Assembly (NCBI GenBank): GCA_043802925.1
Contig: JAZDKP010000222.1
Location: 1 to 23,439, forward strand
Direction: 5' to 3'
DNA: 23,439 nucleotides
Origin: JAZDKP01 sp043802925
Lineage (GTDB): Bacteria; Fibrobacterota; OXYB2-FULL-49-7; JAEUSG01
Shown: positions 1 to 7,122 of the stretch, in pieces
Layout of the letters: every line of letters starts with the position of its first letter
How positions within the stretch are numbered: the first letter of the stretch is position 1
Position numbers and translations under genes: made by a program
The notes under the pieces: generated by a model
What the model saw: only the letters and a program-made list of their open reading frames with translations
Database searches by the model: none
Told to the model about the DNA's origin: nothing

Positions 1-573
1 GTTTCTGAAAACTATTATTGTGTTGAAATGGCCATTCCATTCAGCGCGCTCGATACCCATACGGTTGCATCCAGCGGCTGGACCCTGCCCGCCACCTGGC
101 AGCCGGCGGTTCCTCCCGTTCTGGGGAGCCAGTGGAAGTTCAATGTTACGCGTTCCGATATTTATCCAGACAGCGGCTGCTTTTCATGCTGGTCATTCAA
201 CGGAAATTACGCCTATGGTACAGGCCGGGAGAACGCCCATTTCCATGATCATAATAATTTCGGGCTGCTGACCTTTACGGATGCTTTGGCCGTGGAGGTT
301 GCTCCGGCGCGCGCCGGGGCCGTCTTTTCCGTGACCCCCAACCCGTGGGTCGCGGGCGCTCCGGTTTCGGTTTCGCTGCCGGCTTATTCCAAAGGAACAC
401 GTCTCGGGCTCTATGACATCAAAGGACAGTGCGTCCTGGACCTTACGGACCGCCTCGCTGCTTCTCCGTGGCGCATCAGTTTTCGCGCTGTCAATCTGTC
501 GTCCGGAGTTTATTGCCTCACGCTCGTGCGGGCGGACGGCGTCATCGTAAAAAAGACCGTGATGATGAAATAA
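1..573 (+). CDS. CBM9-like secreted protein, 3' end with C-terminal sorting module
   Basis: The reading frame is open at the left edge and reads VSENYYCVEMAIPFSAL before the first Met, so this is the C-terminal end of a longer protein and not a gene starting at base 28. The first half (about residues 1-100 of the visible part) resembles the C-terminal half of CBM9/DOMON-like carbohydrate-binding domains: an ExAIPFSAL segment, then a W-K-F-N-V-T-R strand. The last 80 residues begin with a VTPNPW segment and run through LGLYDIKGQCV and SSGVYCLTLVRADG to KKTVMMK, the pattern of FlgD-Ig/type IX secretion sorting tails. It is therefore probably exported and surface-attached or released. The N-terminal, possibly catalytic, part lies outside the window, so the activity is unknown. 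It converges on the permease gene with 13 bases between stops. Confidence 0.8.
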   Translation, partial: VSENYYCVEMAIPFSALDTHTVASSGWTLPATWQPAVPPVLGSQWKFNVTRSDIYPDSGCFSCWSFNGNYAYGTGRENAHFHDHNNFGLLTFTDALAVEVAPARAGAVFSVTPNPWVAGAPVSVSLPAYSKGTRLGLYDIKGQCVLDLTDRLAASPWRISFRAVNLSSGVYCLTLVRADGVIVKKTVMMK

Positions 574-586
574 GATTCTTCGTCGT

Positions 587-1498
587 TCAGAACCGATTGT
601 AAATAATCCCGAACAAAAATGCGCCGGTCAGGGTCACGCCCAGGTACAGGGCCACGACTTTTTTTGGCATGCAGGCAAAGAGCGCGGCCAACGTGGAGAA
701 CTTGGTGGCCGGCCCGGAAATGAAAAAGGCGAGGATGGCGCCCTTGGACATGCCCATGTTCATGAGTGCTTCCATCACCGGAATGGTGCCTCCGCCGCAG
801 GCGTAGAGGGGCACGCCGGCCAGCACGGCAATGAAAACCGACAGGCCGGGATGGCCGCCGAGGATGCGGGCCACCCAGTCCGCTGGGATGAGCACCGTGG
901 TCAGCGCGGCCACGAGCACGGACAGCAGAAAGACCCGGCCGATAAACGCGCCCTCCTTCCGGACCTCCAACAAAAAATTCCGGGGCGTGAGCAACCGTGG
1001 CTCCCGTGTTGGCGCGGTGAGCGGCGCTTGGGCCGGGCCTGCGGGCACCCCGTCTTTCCATAGACGATGGGCAAGCCAGGCGCCGGAGAGCCCGAGGACC
1101 ACGGCCGCGGCGAGACGCAAAACGGCCATGCCCGGGCCGAACGCGCCCAGCGTCAGCATGAACAAAAGCGGGTTGATCAGTGGCGAAGCGATAAGGAAAC
1201 CCATCAGCGGCGCCACGGGAAAGGTGCCGGTGCGCAGGAGGGTGGCGATCAGCGGGATGAGCGCGTAGGTTCCGATGGGGGAGACGGCGCCGAGCACCAC
1301 GGAAAGGAGTACGGGAACCCAGCCTTTGCGGCCGAGGCGTTCCGGGACAAGGGCGCGGGGGAAGCGGAGTTTGAGAAAGGCGACCAGCAGTACGCCGGTT
1401 GCAACATAGAACCAGAGCTGACCGAGAAGGTCGATAAAAGTGGAGGCCACCCGGACGGTGTAGGTGCCCTGAAAGGCGTACCGGAGGGTCTCTATCAT
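587..1498 (-). CDS. ArsP/YraQ-family (DUF318) permease
   Basis: A 303-residue multi-pass membrane protein with about eight hydrophobic segments, the usual length for the ArsP_1 permease family. Two half-repeats are visible. Residues 66-110 contain an LxAVSPIGTYALIPL helix followed by GFLIASPLINP. Residues 226-270 contain AGVPLYACGGGTIPV followed by AFFISGPATKFSTL, which is the family signature. A cytoplasmic-looking linker rich in Pro and Ala lies at 148-175. Family members include ArsP, which exports trivalent organoarsenicals, and uncharacterised YraQ-type permeases. Only one Cys-Gly motif (C234) is seen; the corresponding place in the first half has no Cys. The gene follows the DUF362 gene by 20 bases on the same strand, so cotranscription is likely. 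No clear Shine-Dalgarno precedes the ATG. The substrate cannot be told from sequence. Confidence 0.85.
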   Translation of the reverse strand: MIETLRYAFQGTYTVRVASTFIDLLGQLWFYVATGVLLVAFLKLRFPRALVPERLGRKGWVPVLLSVVLGAVSPIGTYALIPLIATLLRTGTFPVAPLMGFLIASPLINPLLFMLTLGAFGPGMAVLRLAAAVVLGLSGAWLAHRLWKDGVPAGPAQAPLTAPTREPRLLTPRNFLLEVRKEGAFIGRVFLLSVLVAALTTVLIPADWVARILGGHPGLSVFIAVLAGVPLYACGGGTIPVMEALMNMGMSKGAILAFFISGPATKFSTLAALFACMPKKVVALYLGVTLTGAFLFGIIYNRF

Positions 1499-1518
1499 AC
1501 AGTCAATTTTACTGCGGC

Positions 1519-3816
1519 TTACCGCGCAAACAGTATTTTACGCGTCATCATCCGGTTGCCGGACGCGAGCCGGCACAGGTACACGCCGCTGGCCACGCGT
1601 TGGCCTGCGGTGTTGCGTCCATTCCAGGACGCGGTGTAACGTCTTCCGCCGGGGTTTCCGGTAAAGAGCGTGATGACCTTTTTACCGGAGAGGTCGTAGA
1701 TGGAGAGGTCGGCGGGCGGTGCGTCCATGGGCAGGCTGAAACGGATGCGTGTGGACACGGTAAAGGGGTTGGGCTCGCTCTGGGCCAGGAGCGGAGCCCG
1801 GCCCGCATGCACCTTCCCCGACTCGATGGCGTCGGGGTTGCTTTGGCCCAGGTGGTAGAAGGTGCCGAAAAGGGTACGGCCGCCGAAGAAGGCTTTTTTC
1901 TGGTCCGTGGTCATGGCCGTGGCGCTGGTGGCGACCGTGGCGTTGCCGGCGGCATAAGGAAGGAAGGAATTGCGCGGAGAGAGGGCGCCGTCGTTCACGG
2001 TCGCGAGGCTGAATTGGAAAGCCCCGGCTGAGGCGTTGCGGCGGACCTTGACAAGAATGCGGTTGTCGCCGTTGACCAGGCTGACCGGCAGCACGGCATT
2101 GACGTCGCTGTAGTCCGAGAAGGCGGAATCGAGCATCGTGACGCCGTTGACATAGACACGAATGTTGTACACGCCGCCGATGTACAGGAGGCCGCTCTGG
2201 TTTTTATCGGAATATATCTGGGTATAAGCGTACGCCACGCTGCCTGCGGTGGTGCCTGCGAGCGCCTGGGTGAGGTCCACGGCGTTCGTTTTGGAATAAT
2301 AGGGGGTCCAGGCCAGGCTGTTCACGACGTCGCCGGGTCGTGGGTCGGCATTGGCTTCGTCGATGTGCGCGGCGGCGTTGTTGGCTGCGGTGTAGGGGCC
2401 GTTGAGGAGCCAGCGGCGGCAGCCGCGGCCTGTGTAGTGGTGGGTGGCAAAACCGGCAAAGGTCTTGATACCCTCGCCGCCGATGGGCGCCAGTACATCC
2501 GTCTGGACGTTGGCCAGCGGGGTGCCATAGAGGGCGATGTTTTGGAGCTGGGCGATGCCGTAGCCCTTGGCCTGACCCCAGCGGCATTGCTCGAGGTCGT
2601 TCGGGTTCAAGTTGAAGGTAGCGGCCATGACCGCTTCGACCGCAATGGGATCGCCGCCGGCCATGACGAAATTCCGCTTGAGAAAACCGGTGCGGGTGCT
2701 CCAGGGGTGCGAGCCTTCGCCCTCGAGGCCGGCGGTGCCATCGACGATGATGTAATCGCTGGGGTGCAGGCTGAAGAGGTTGATGACGGTCTTGCAGAGC
2801 GCGTCGTGGTCGAGCGCGTTGAGCGAACCGGTGCGGGCCTGCGGGTAACCGCCGTCCGAGACGGAATAGACGCCGCGCGAGACTGAGCCGATGTAGTTTT
2901 TAAAAGCGCCATTCAACACCACATCGTAGGTGGTCTTGATGAGCGGGATGTTGACCAGAAAATCGCAGTTCTTGACTGCTGCGGTGGGGTTGTATTTGCC
3001 GTTGTCGGACAGCGTGTTGGAGGTGGTGAGCGCGCCGATGCCGTAGTTGCCGGTGGGCACGTCGTAGTATTCGGGCACTTTCCCGACACGTTCGGCAAGG
3101 GTGAGCTCATTGTAGGCCGCGCCGCCGGTCAGGATTTCATTATAGTTGGTGTTGATCCAGCAAATGGTTTTTCCGGGGTTGCGCGCCTTGGCCGAATCGA
3201 CCAGGGCCTGGAGCCGGAACGTGGAATCCAGGTCGGGCCAGTAGTGGTTCCAGCGCGCGGTGCCGAAGACGCTCTGCATCCAGACCGCATTGGAATCGGG
3301 AGTCAGGGCACAGGTGCCGCCCATGAGCAGGGTGATGCGCTGGGCGTGGGTGCTGTCGGCGATGTAGTCGAGGACCGCGCCGATAATGCGCGGGTCGGTC
3401 TGGTCGCCGGGCATCCATTTGTTGCCAGGGTACTGGACCACGTTGGGCATGATGGAGACCCAGGGTGTGGCGCCCTTGGCGTTGATTTTATACTTGAGTT
3501 CCGCCATGCCGGTCCCGTAATGCTTGTCGAGTGTGATGGCTTTGAGGACCATTTCGCGGATTTGCGCGGTGGCCAGGTTGGCGGTCACGGGCGCGGAAAA
3601 TGAGAGACCGGAGTAATCGGATTTGACAATGGCGACGTGCGCCTTGACCGAGGCGGCCGTGTAGCCATCCACGTCGACGCTGCCTGATTCGTAGATGAAG
3701 GAATCCACGGCCGGGTCGTTGCCCAGCGACATTTTTTTGGAAGTAATGACGTCGGCTGCTATCAAACAAATGACGGCCAGAAATAAAATTGAGTTTCTCG
3801 AAACTGAATTCTTCAC
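1519..3816 (-). CDS. Secreted DUF362 protein with jelly-roll-like module and C-terminal sorting domain
   Basis: I start this 765-residue protein at the GTG at 3816. An AAGGGGGA Shine-Dalgarno lies six bases upstream and a good promoter lies 40-68 bases upstream. The frame also allows a TTG eight codons earlier. The N-terminus (VKNSVSRNSILFLAVICLIA) is a signal peptide or anchor. Residues about 115-435 form a DUF362 domain: the hallmark NIPLIKT then GAFKNYIG, and later DYIIVDGTAGLEGEG and GGDPIAVEAVMA. Residues about 460-610 look like a beta-sandwich of the PA14/GH2 jelly-roll kind (RVYVNGVTML and GDNRILVKV). The last 85 residues form a FlgD-Ig/type IX-like sorting module (SEPNPF, LSIYDLSGKKV, VASGVYLCRL). 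DUF362 has no settled function and is usually cytoplasmic, often with ferredoxin domains. No Cys-rich ferredoxin is present here. Function unknown; surface export is inferred. Confidence 0.85.
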   Translation of the reverse strand: MKNSVSRNSILFLAVICLIAADVITSKKMSLGNDPAVDSFIYESGSVDVDGYTAASVKAHVAIVKSDYSGLSFSAPVTANLATAQIREMVLKAITLDKHYGTGMAELKYKINAKGATPWVSIMPNVVQYPGNKWMPGDQTDPRIIGAVLDYIADSTHAQRITLLMGGTCALTPDSNAVWMQSVFGTARWNHYWPDLDSTFRLQALVDSAKARNPGKTICWINTNYNEILTGGAAYNELTLAERVGKVPEYYDVPTGNYGIGALTTSNTLSDNGKYNPTAAVKNCDFLVNIPLIKTTYDVVLNGAFKNYIGSVSRGVYSVSDGGYPQARTGSLNALDHDALCKTVINLFSLHPSDYIIVDGTAGLEGEGSHPWSTRTGFLKRNFVMAGGDPIAVEAVMAATFNLNPNDLEQCRWGQAKGYGIAQLQNIALYGTPLANVQTDVLAPIGGEGIKTFAGFATHHYTGRGCRRWLLNGPYTAANNAAAHIDEANADPRPGDVVNSLAWTPYYSKTNAVDLTQALAGTTAGSVAYAYTQIYSDKNQSGLLYIGGVYNIRVYVNGVTMLDSAFSDYSDVNAVLPVSLVNGDNRILVKVRRNASAGAFQFSLATVNDGALSPRNSFLPYAAGNATVATSATAMTTDQKKAFFGGRTLFGTFYHLGQSNPDAIESGKVHAGRAPLLAQSEPNPFTVSTRIRFSLPMDAPPADLSIYDLSGKKVITLFTGNPGGRRYTASWNGRNTAGQRVASGVYLCRLASGNRMMTRKILFAR

Positions 3817-3855
3817 GCGACGTCCCCCTTGATTTATCAATAAAGTATCACTGTA

Positions 3856-3884
3856 AATATATAAAAATCTAAGCGGTTAAGCAA
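3856..3884 (-). promoter_or_regulatory. Promoter of the DUF362-permease unit
   Basis: On the minus strand there is a -35 TTGCTT (3879-3884), a 17-base spacer and a -10 TATATT (3856-3861). Transcription would start near 3849, giving a leader of about 33 bases that contains the Shine-Dalgarno for the GTG start at 3816. This is a consensus match by eye with no experimental support. Confidence 0.5.
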
Positions 3885-3962
3885 TTCGTACCTCTTTACG
3901 CTCCGTGCCCATCATGGAAAAAAACTATATTGAATTTCCGTGAATTCACAAAGGGGATTATC

Positions 3963-4430
3963 ATGCGTTGTCTGAAGTTTTTCGCTCCGTTTTCCGCGCT
4001 GCTGTTCCTTTCGTGCGCGGGCGGTTACGCCCCGCCCACGGCCAATGTCACCACCTTTACCTACGACATTCCGCTCCACAAGGACGCGTTGTTCACCAAA
4101 GCCGCAGGTGCGCTCAAGCAGCTCGGGTATACGCTTTCCGTCGAAGATTACGATGCCGGGCAGATACGGACCACGCTTCGTATCATTTCAGCCAGGCAGG
4201 AGGAGTGCGACTGCGGGACCTGGTACAATACGCCCTTTACGGGCGACCGTGCCACATCCGTCAAAGTGGAGTGGTTGCTTTCCATACGTGAGGGCGGCAT
4301 TGACTTTGACACCCGGTACGTGGGGGAGCACCTTAATACGGCCCGGAACGTGGACCGCAGGCTCGAATGCATATCGACCGGTGTCTATGAAAAGCAGATT
4401 GTGGACGCCCTGGTGACCTGGAAGCCTTAA
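3963..4430 (+). CDS. Small lipoprotein of unknown function
   Basis: The ATG at 3963 follows an AAGGGGA Shine-Dalgarno and yields 155 residues; an in-frame upstream GTG/ATG-type extension to 3930 is less likely. The N-terminus MRCLKFFAPFSALLFLSC is a lipoprotein signal peptide with C18 as the probable lipidated residue. The -3 position is Phe, so the lipobox is not ideal. The mature part is a single compact alpha/beta domain. It has a motif KAAGALKQLGYTLSVEDYDAG, reminiscent of small outer-membrane lipoproteins that carry a helix followed by strands. It also has three further Cys residues (ECDC near 80 and one near the C-terminus). I do not recognise the family. A -10-like TATATT lies at 3926-3931. 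The gene is divergent from the DUF362 gene and ends eight bases before the convergent GT5 gene. Confidence 0.75.
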   Translation: MRCLKFFAPFSALLFLSCAGGYAPPTANVTTFTYDIPLHKDALFTKAAGALKQLGYTLSVEDYDAGQIRTTLRIISARQEECDCGTWYNTPFTGDRATSVKVEWLLSIREGGIDFDTRYVGEHLNTARNVDRRLECISTGVYEKQIVDALVTWKP

Positions 4431-4438
4431 GCCCGCGG

Positions 4439-6181
4439 TCAGATAATCTTCAGTCCGGGGTCCTCGCGCCGGAAAACCTGTTCGTATACCTGAATGTACC
4501 GGCGTGCCGTGTTCTGGATATTGAATTTCTCAAAGCTTTCCTTCATAATTCTTTTCTGCACAGCAGTCCGGAAAGACTTGTCGCGTTTGTAAAATGAGAG
4601 CGCGCGCGTAATGGCATACCAGAGGCCGCTGGGCATGAAGTCCTGGAAGAGAAAACCGTTGCCGATGAGGCCGTTGCCCGAGAGCATGTCCACGGTATCG
4701 GCCAGGCCGCCGGTCCGGCGCACGATGGGGAACGTGCCGTAGCGCGGGGCCTCGACCTGCGGGATGCCGCACGGCTCGTAGAGCGAAGGCATGAGCAGGA
4801 AGTCCGAGGCCGCCTTGCCAATCTGGTTGAGCTTGCGCGTAAAGGAACGGTGGCTGACGCGGCCCGGGAAGACGTACTGCAGGTGCTGGATGCGGCCGAT
4901 GAGGTCGGGTTCGCCGTTGGCCACCACGGCAATCTGCATGGGGAACTTGTCCATGAGGTAAGGGATAATGTCCAGCAGCAGTTCGAAGCCCTTTTGCGGC
5001 CGGGCAATGCGCGATGGCCAGAAGAAGAGGGGAACGCTGTTGTCCACGACAAGGCCGACCTCCTTCTGGAAGTATTCCTTGTTCCGTTGTTTTCCCACCT
5101 CCAGTCCGACAATCTCCTCGTTCTCGATATCCCCGTAGCTGTATTTCTGGACGAGCATGGGGTCGAGCCGCGGGTCCGCGGTGAGGGCGGGCGCGTTCAG
5201 GATGCCCAGGGCCGCATGCTCGCGGTCACGCTTCCGGATGATTTCGCGCATGGAGTCCGGGATGATATGGTGATCCACAAAATAGCCTTCCACGATTTCC
5301 TTGAGGAAGGTGGGGCTCACGGTGTTGATGAAGTCCGCCGCATAAAGGCCGGTGGTCATGAAGTCCACGTCGTTCCGCTCGTAATTGGCTTCATAGCTCC
5401 CGAATTTGTCGGGGTGATCGCGGAAATAGAGGTACTGCCAGAAGGTGTCGAGATTGATGCCGTGTTTCTGGAGTCCTTTGGGCCACTGGTACTGCGTGAA
5501 GATGTTGTGGAAGGTCATCAGGCTCCGGATACCCGCGCCGCGTGCCGCGGCCGGGATGAGGCCGGTCATCCAGTCGTTGCAGTGCACGAGGATGTGTTTG
5601 TTGTGGCGCCGCAGCATGGGGAAGAGGCGGAAGATGATGCCGCGCATGAAGGCCGTGGAGCGGCGCAGGTCGATTTTGTCGAGGCCCGACTGGGCGTCGT
5701 TGTAAACGCGGTGGGCGTCGGTGAACATGCCGTCCTCGATGAGGTGGACCCGGTTCATGTCGTCAATATTTTCCTTGAGCATTTCGTAGTCCTGGTGGCT
5801 GATGTCCGCGAAACCCTCGAAGAGGTGCTGGTACTCCGGCAATGCCACATGCACGTTGACGCCCTGCCGGTCGAGTTCGGTCACGAGCGCGGCCGAGATG
5901 TCGGCGAGGCCCCCGCCGTCGCCCGTGCTCACCACGTTGGCGAGGTTGCCCATGTTGTTGGGGAGGGAGACGATTTCGGGCGTGGCGATGAGGATGAGCG
6001 GGAGCCGCAAGCCCCGATGGAGGTAGGGCGACTGGTGGGTGCTTAAAATTTCGTCAAGCCGCGCGTGGATGTCGTGGAACAGCACGTGCGCCGCGGCCGG
6101 AGCCGCGGGCAGAAACTTTTCCTCGTACTCCTTGAGCTTTTCCTGGAGCCCCGTGACTTTCGGATCCGCGTCCTTGTTCAT
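4439..6181 (-). CDS. glgA: GT5-family glycogen/starch synthase
   Basis: Predicted to transfer glucose from a nucleotide sugar to a growing alpha-1,4-glucan in the cytoplasm. The start is the ATG at 6181, five bases after a GGGAGG Shine-Dalgarno, giving 580 residues; a TTG five codons upstream is a weaker choice. Residues about 60-300 are the N-terminal GT5 domain, with GGGLADISAAL at 89-99 and HCNDWMTGLIPA near 200. Residues about 385-560 are the C-terminal GT-B domain, with SRIARPQKG near 390, SLYEPCGIPQ near 466 including the conserved Glu, and RRTGGLADTVD near 488. An unusual 55-residue N-terminal extension precedes the domain. In the N-terminal KxGGL nucleotide-sugar motif the Lys position is an Asp (D88), so donor or activity may differ from E. 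coli GlgA. It is last in the operon, 21 bases after the PfkB kinase. Confidence 0.85.
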   Translation of the reverse strand: MNKDADPKVTGLQEKLKEYEEKFLPAAPAAAHVLFHDIHARLDEILSTHQSPYLHRGLRLPLILIATPEIVSLPNNMGNLANVVSTGDGGGLADISAALVTELDRQGVNVHVALPEYQHLFEGFADISHQDYEMLKENIDDMNRVHLIEDGMFTDAHRVYNDAQSGLDKIDLRRSTAFMRGIIFRLFPMLRRHNKHILVHCNDWMTGLIPAAARGAGIRSLMTFHNIFTQYQWPKGLQKHGINLDTFWQYLYFRDHPDKFGSYEANYERNDVDFMTTGLYAADFINTVSPTFLKEIVEGYFVDHHIIPDSMREIIRKRDREHAALGILNAPALTADPRLDPMLVQKYSYGDIENEEIVGLEVGKQRNKEYFQKEVGLVVDNSVPLFFWPSRIARPQKGFELLLDIIPYLMDKFPMQIAVVANGEPDLIGRIQHLQYVFPGRVSHRSFTRKLNQIGKAASDFLLMPSLYEPCGIPQVEAPRYGTFPIVRRTGGLADTVDMLSGNGLIGNGFLFQDFMPSGLWYAITRALSFYKRDKSFRTAVQKRIMKESFEKFNIQNTARRYIQVYEQVFRREDPGLKII

Positions 6182-6202
6182 GGCAACCTCCCGCAATCGA
6201 AG

Positions 6203-7105
6203 TTAAAAGCGCGTCATGGCCGAAAGGCCGCGGATGCGCTTTAACAGGTCGTTCCGGCTGATTTTCTTGAGGTTGTCGAGGCTGAAGGCCTCCACATTGT
6301 AGGAGGCCGCGGCCGTGCCCGAGGCCATGGCGCGGCGCAGGGTTTGGGGGGTCACTTTTCCCGCGGACGAGAGTACGCCCATGAACGCGCCGATGAAGGT
6401 GTCGCCCGCGCCCGTGGGGTCGATGACGCGCTCAAGCGGCCAGGCCGGGAGCTGGAAGATCTCTTTTTTTGAAAACAACAGGGCCCCGTGGCTTCCCTTC
6501 TTGACAATCGCGTACGAGACGCCGCTTTTCAGGATGCGCTTGCCGGCGCGCACCAGGTTCTTTTCACCGGAATACTGCTGCGCTTCCTCGTCGTTCATCA
6601 CAATCAGGTCCACGCGGCGGATGAGCTCCTCGACCTTGTCCCGCTTTATATTAAGCCAGAGGTCCATGGTGTCCGCGGCCGTGAACTTCGGCCTGCGCAT
6701 CTGGTCGAGCACCTGCAGCTGGAGTTCCGGGTCGATGTTGGCGAGAAGGACAAAGGGGGTGTTTTTGTAGCTCTGCGGCAGTTGGGGCCGGAATGCCTCA
6801 AAGACGTTCAGGTGGATCTCAAGCGTGTCACGGGTGCTGAAGTTTTCGTGGTACTTTCCGGTCCAGCGGAAGGTCTTGCCCTTTTTCACTACCTGGAGCC
6901 CCTCCAGGTCCACGTTCTTTTTACGGAAGAGCCGGATATTTTCCTGCGGGAAGTCGTCGCCCACGATGCCGACAAGCCGCACGTTGTCAAAAAAGCCCGC
7001 GGCCACCGCGGCGTAGGAGGCGGAGCCGCCCAGGCAGTCCACGGCCGAACCGTGCTCGGTATGGATGGTGTCGATGCCGATGGAGCCCACGATGAGCAGG
7101 GACAT
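6203..7105 (-). CDS. PfkB/ribokinase-family carbohydrate or nucleoside kinase
   Basis: A 300-residue cytoplasmic kinase of the family's usual length. The ATG at 7105 has an AAGGAGG Shine-Dalgarno six bases upstream. The N-terminal signature GGSASYAAVAAGFF (26-39) and GIVGDDFP match PfkB motif 1. The C-terminal motif DPTGAGDTFIGAF (229-241) carries the anion hole and the catalytic base D235. MNDEEAQQYSG (170-180) is the usual middle motif. The phosphorylated substrate (sugar, nucleoside or sugar phosphate) cannot be fixed from sequence. A glucan-related sugar is suggested only by the GT5 synthase that follows 21 bases downstream. It begins 17 bases after the argS stop and is part of the same minus-strand operon. 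Confidence 0.9.
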   Translation of the reverse strand: MSLLIVGSIGIDTIHTEHGSAVDCLGGSASYAAVAAGFFDNVRLVGIVGDDFPQENIRLFRKKNVDLEGLQVVKKGKTFRWTGKYHENFSTRDTLEIHLNVFEAFRPQLPQSYKNTPFVLLANIDPELQLQVLDQMRRPKFTAADTMDLWLNIKRDKVEELIRRVDLIVMNDEEAQQYSGEKNLVRAGKRILKSGVSYAIVKKGSHGALLFSKKEIFQLPAWPLERVIDPTGAGDTFIGAFMGVLSSAGKVTPQTLRRAMASGTAAASYNVEAFSLDNLKKISRNDLLKRIRGLSAMTRF

Positions 7106-7122
7106 GGAAAACCTCCTTTTGA

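Noticed and set aside
4850..6046. 398-codon open frame on the + strand opposite the GT5 gene
   Set aside because: It is antisense to a clearly recognised enzyme, has no Shine-Dalgarno or family resemblance, and its composition reflects GC-rich third positions of the true gene.
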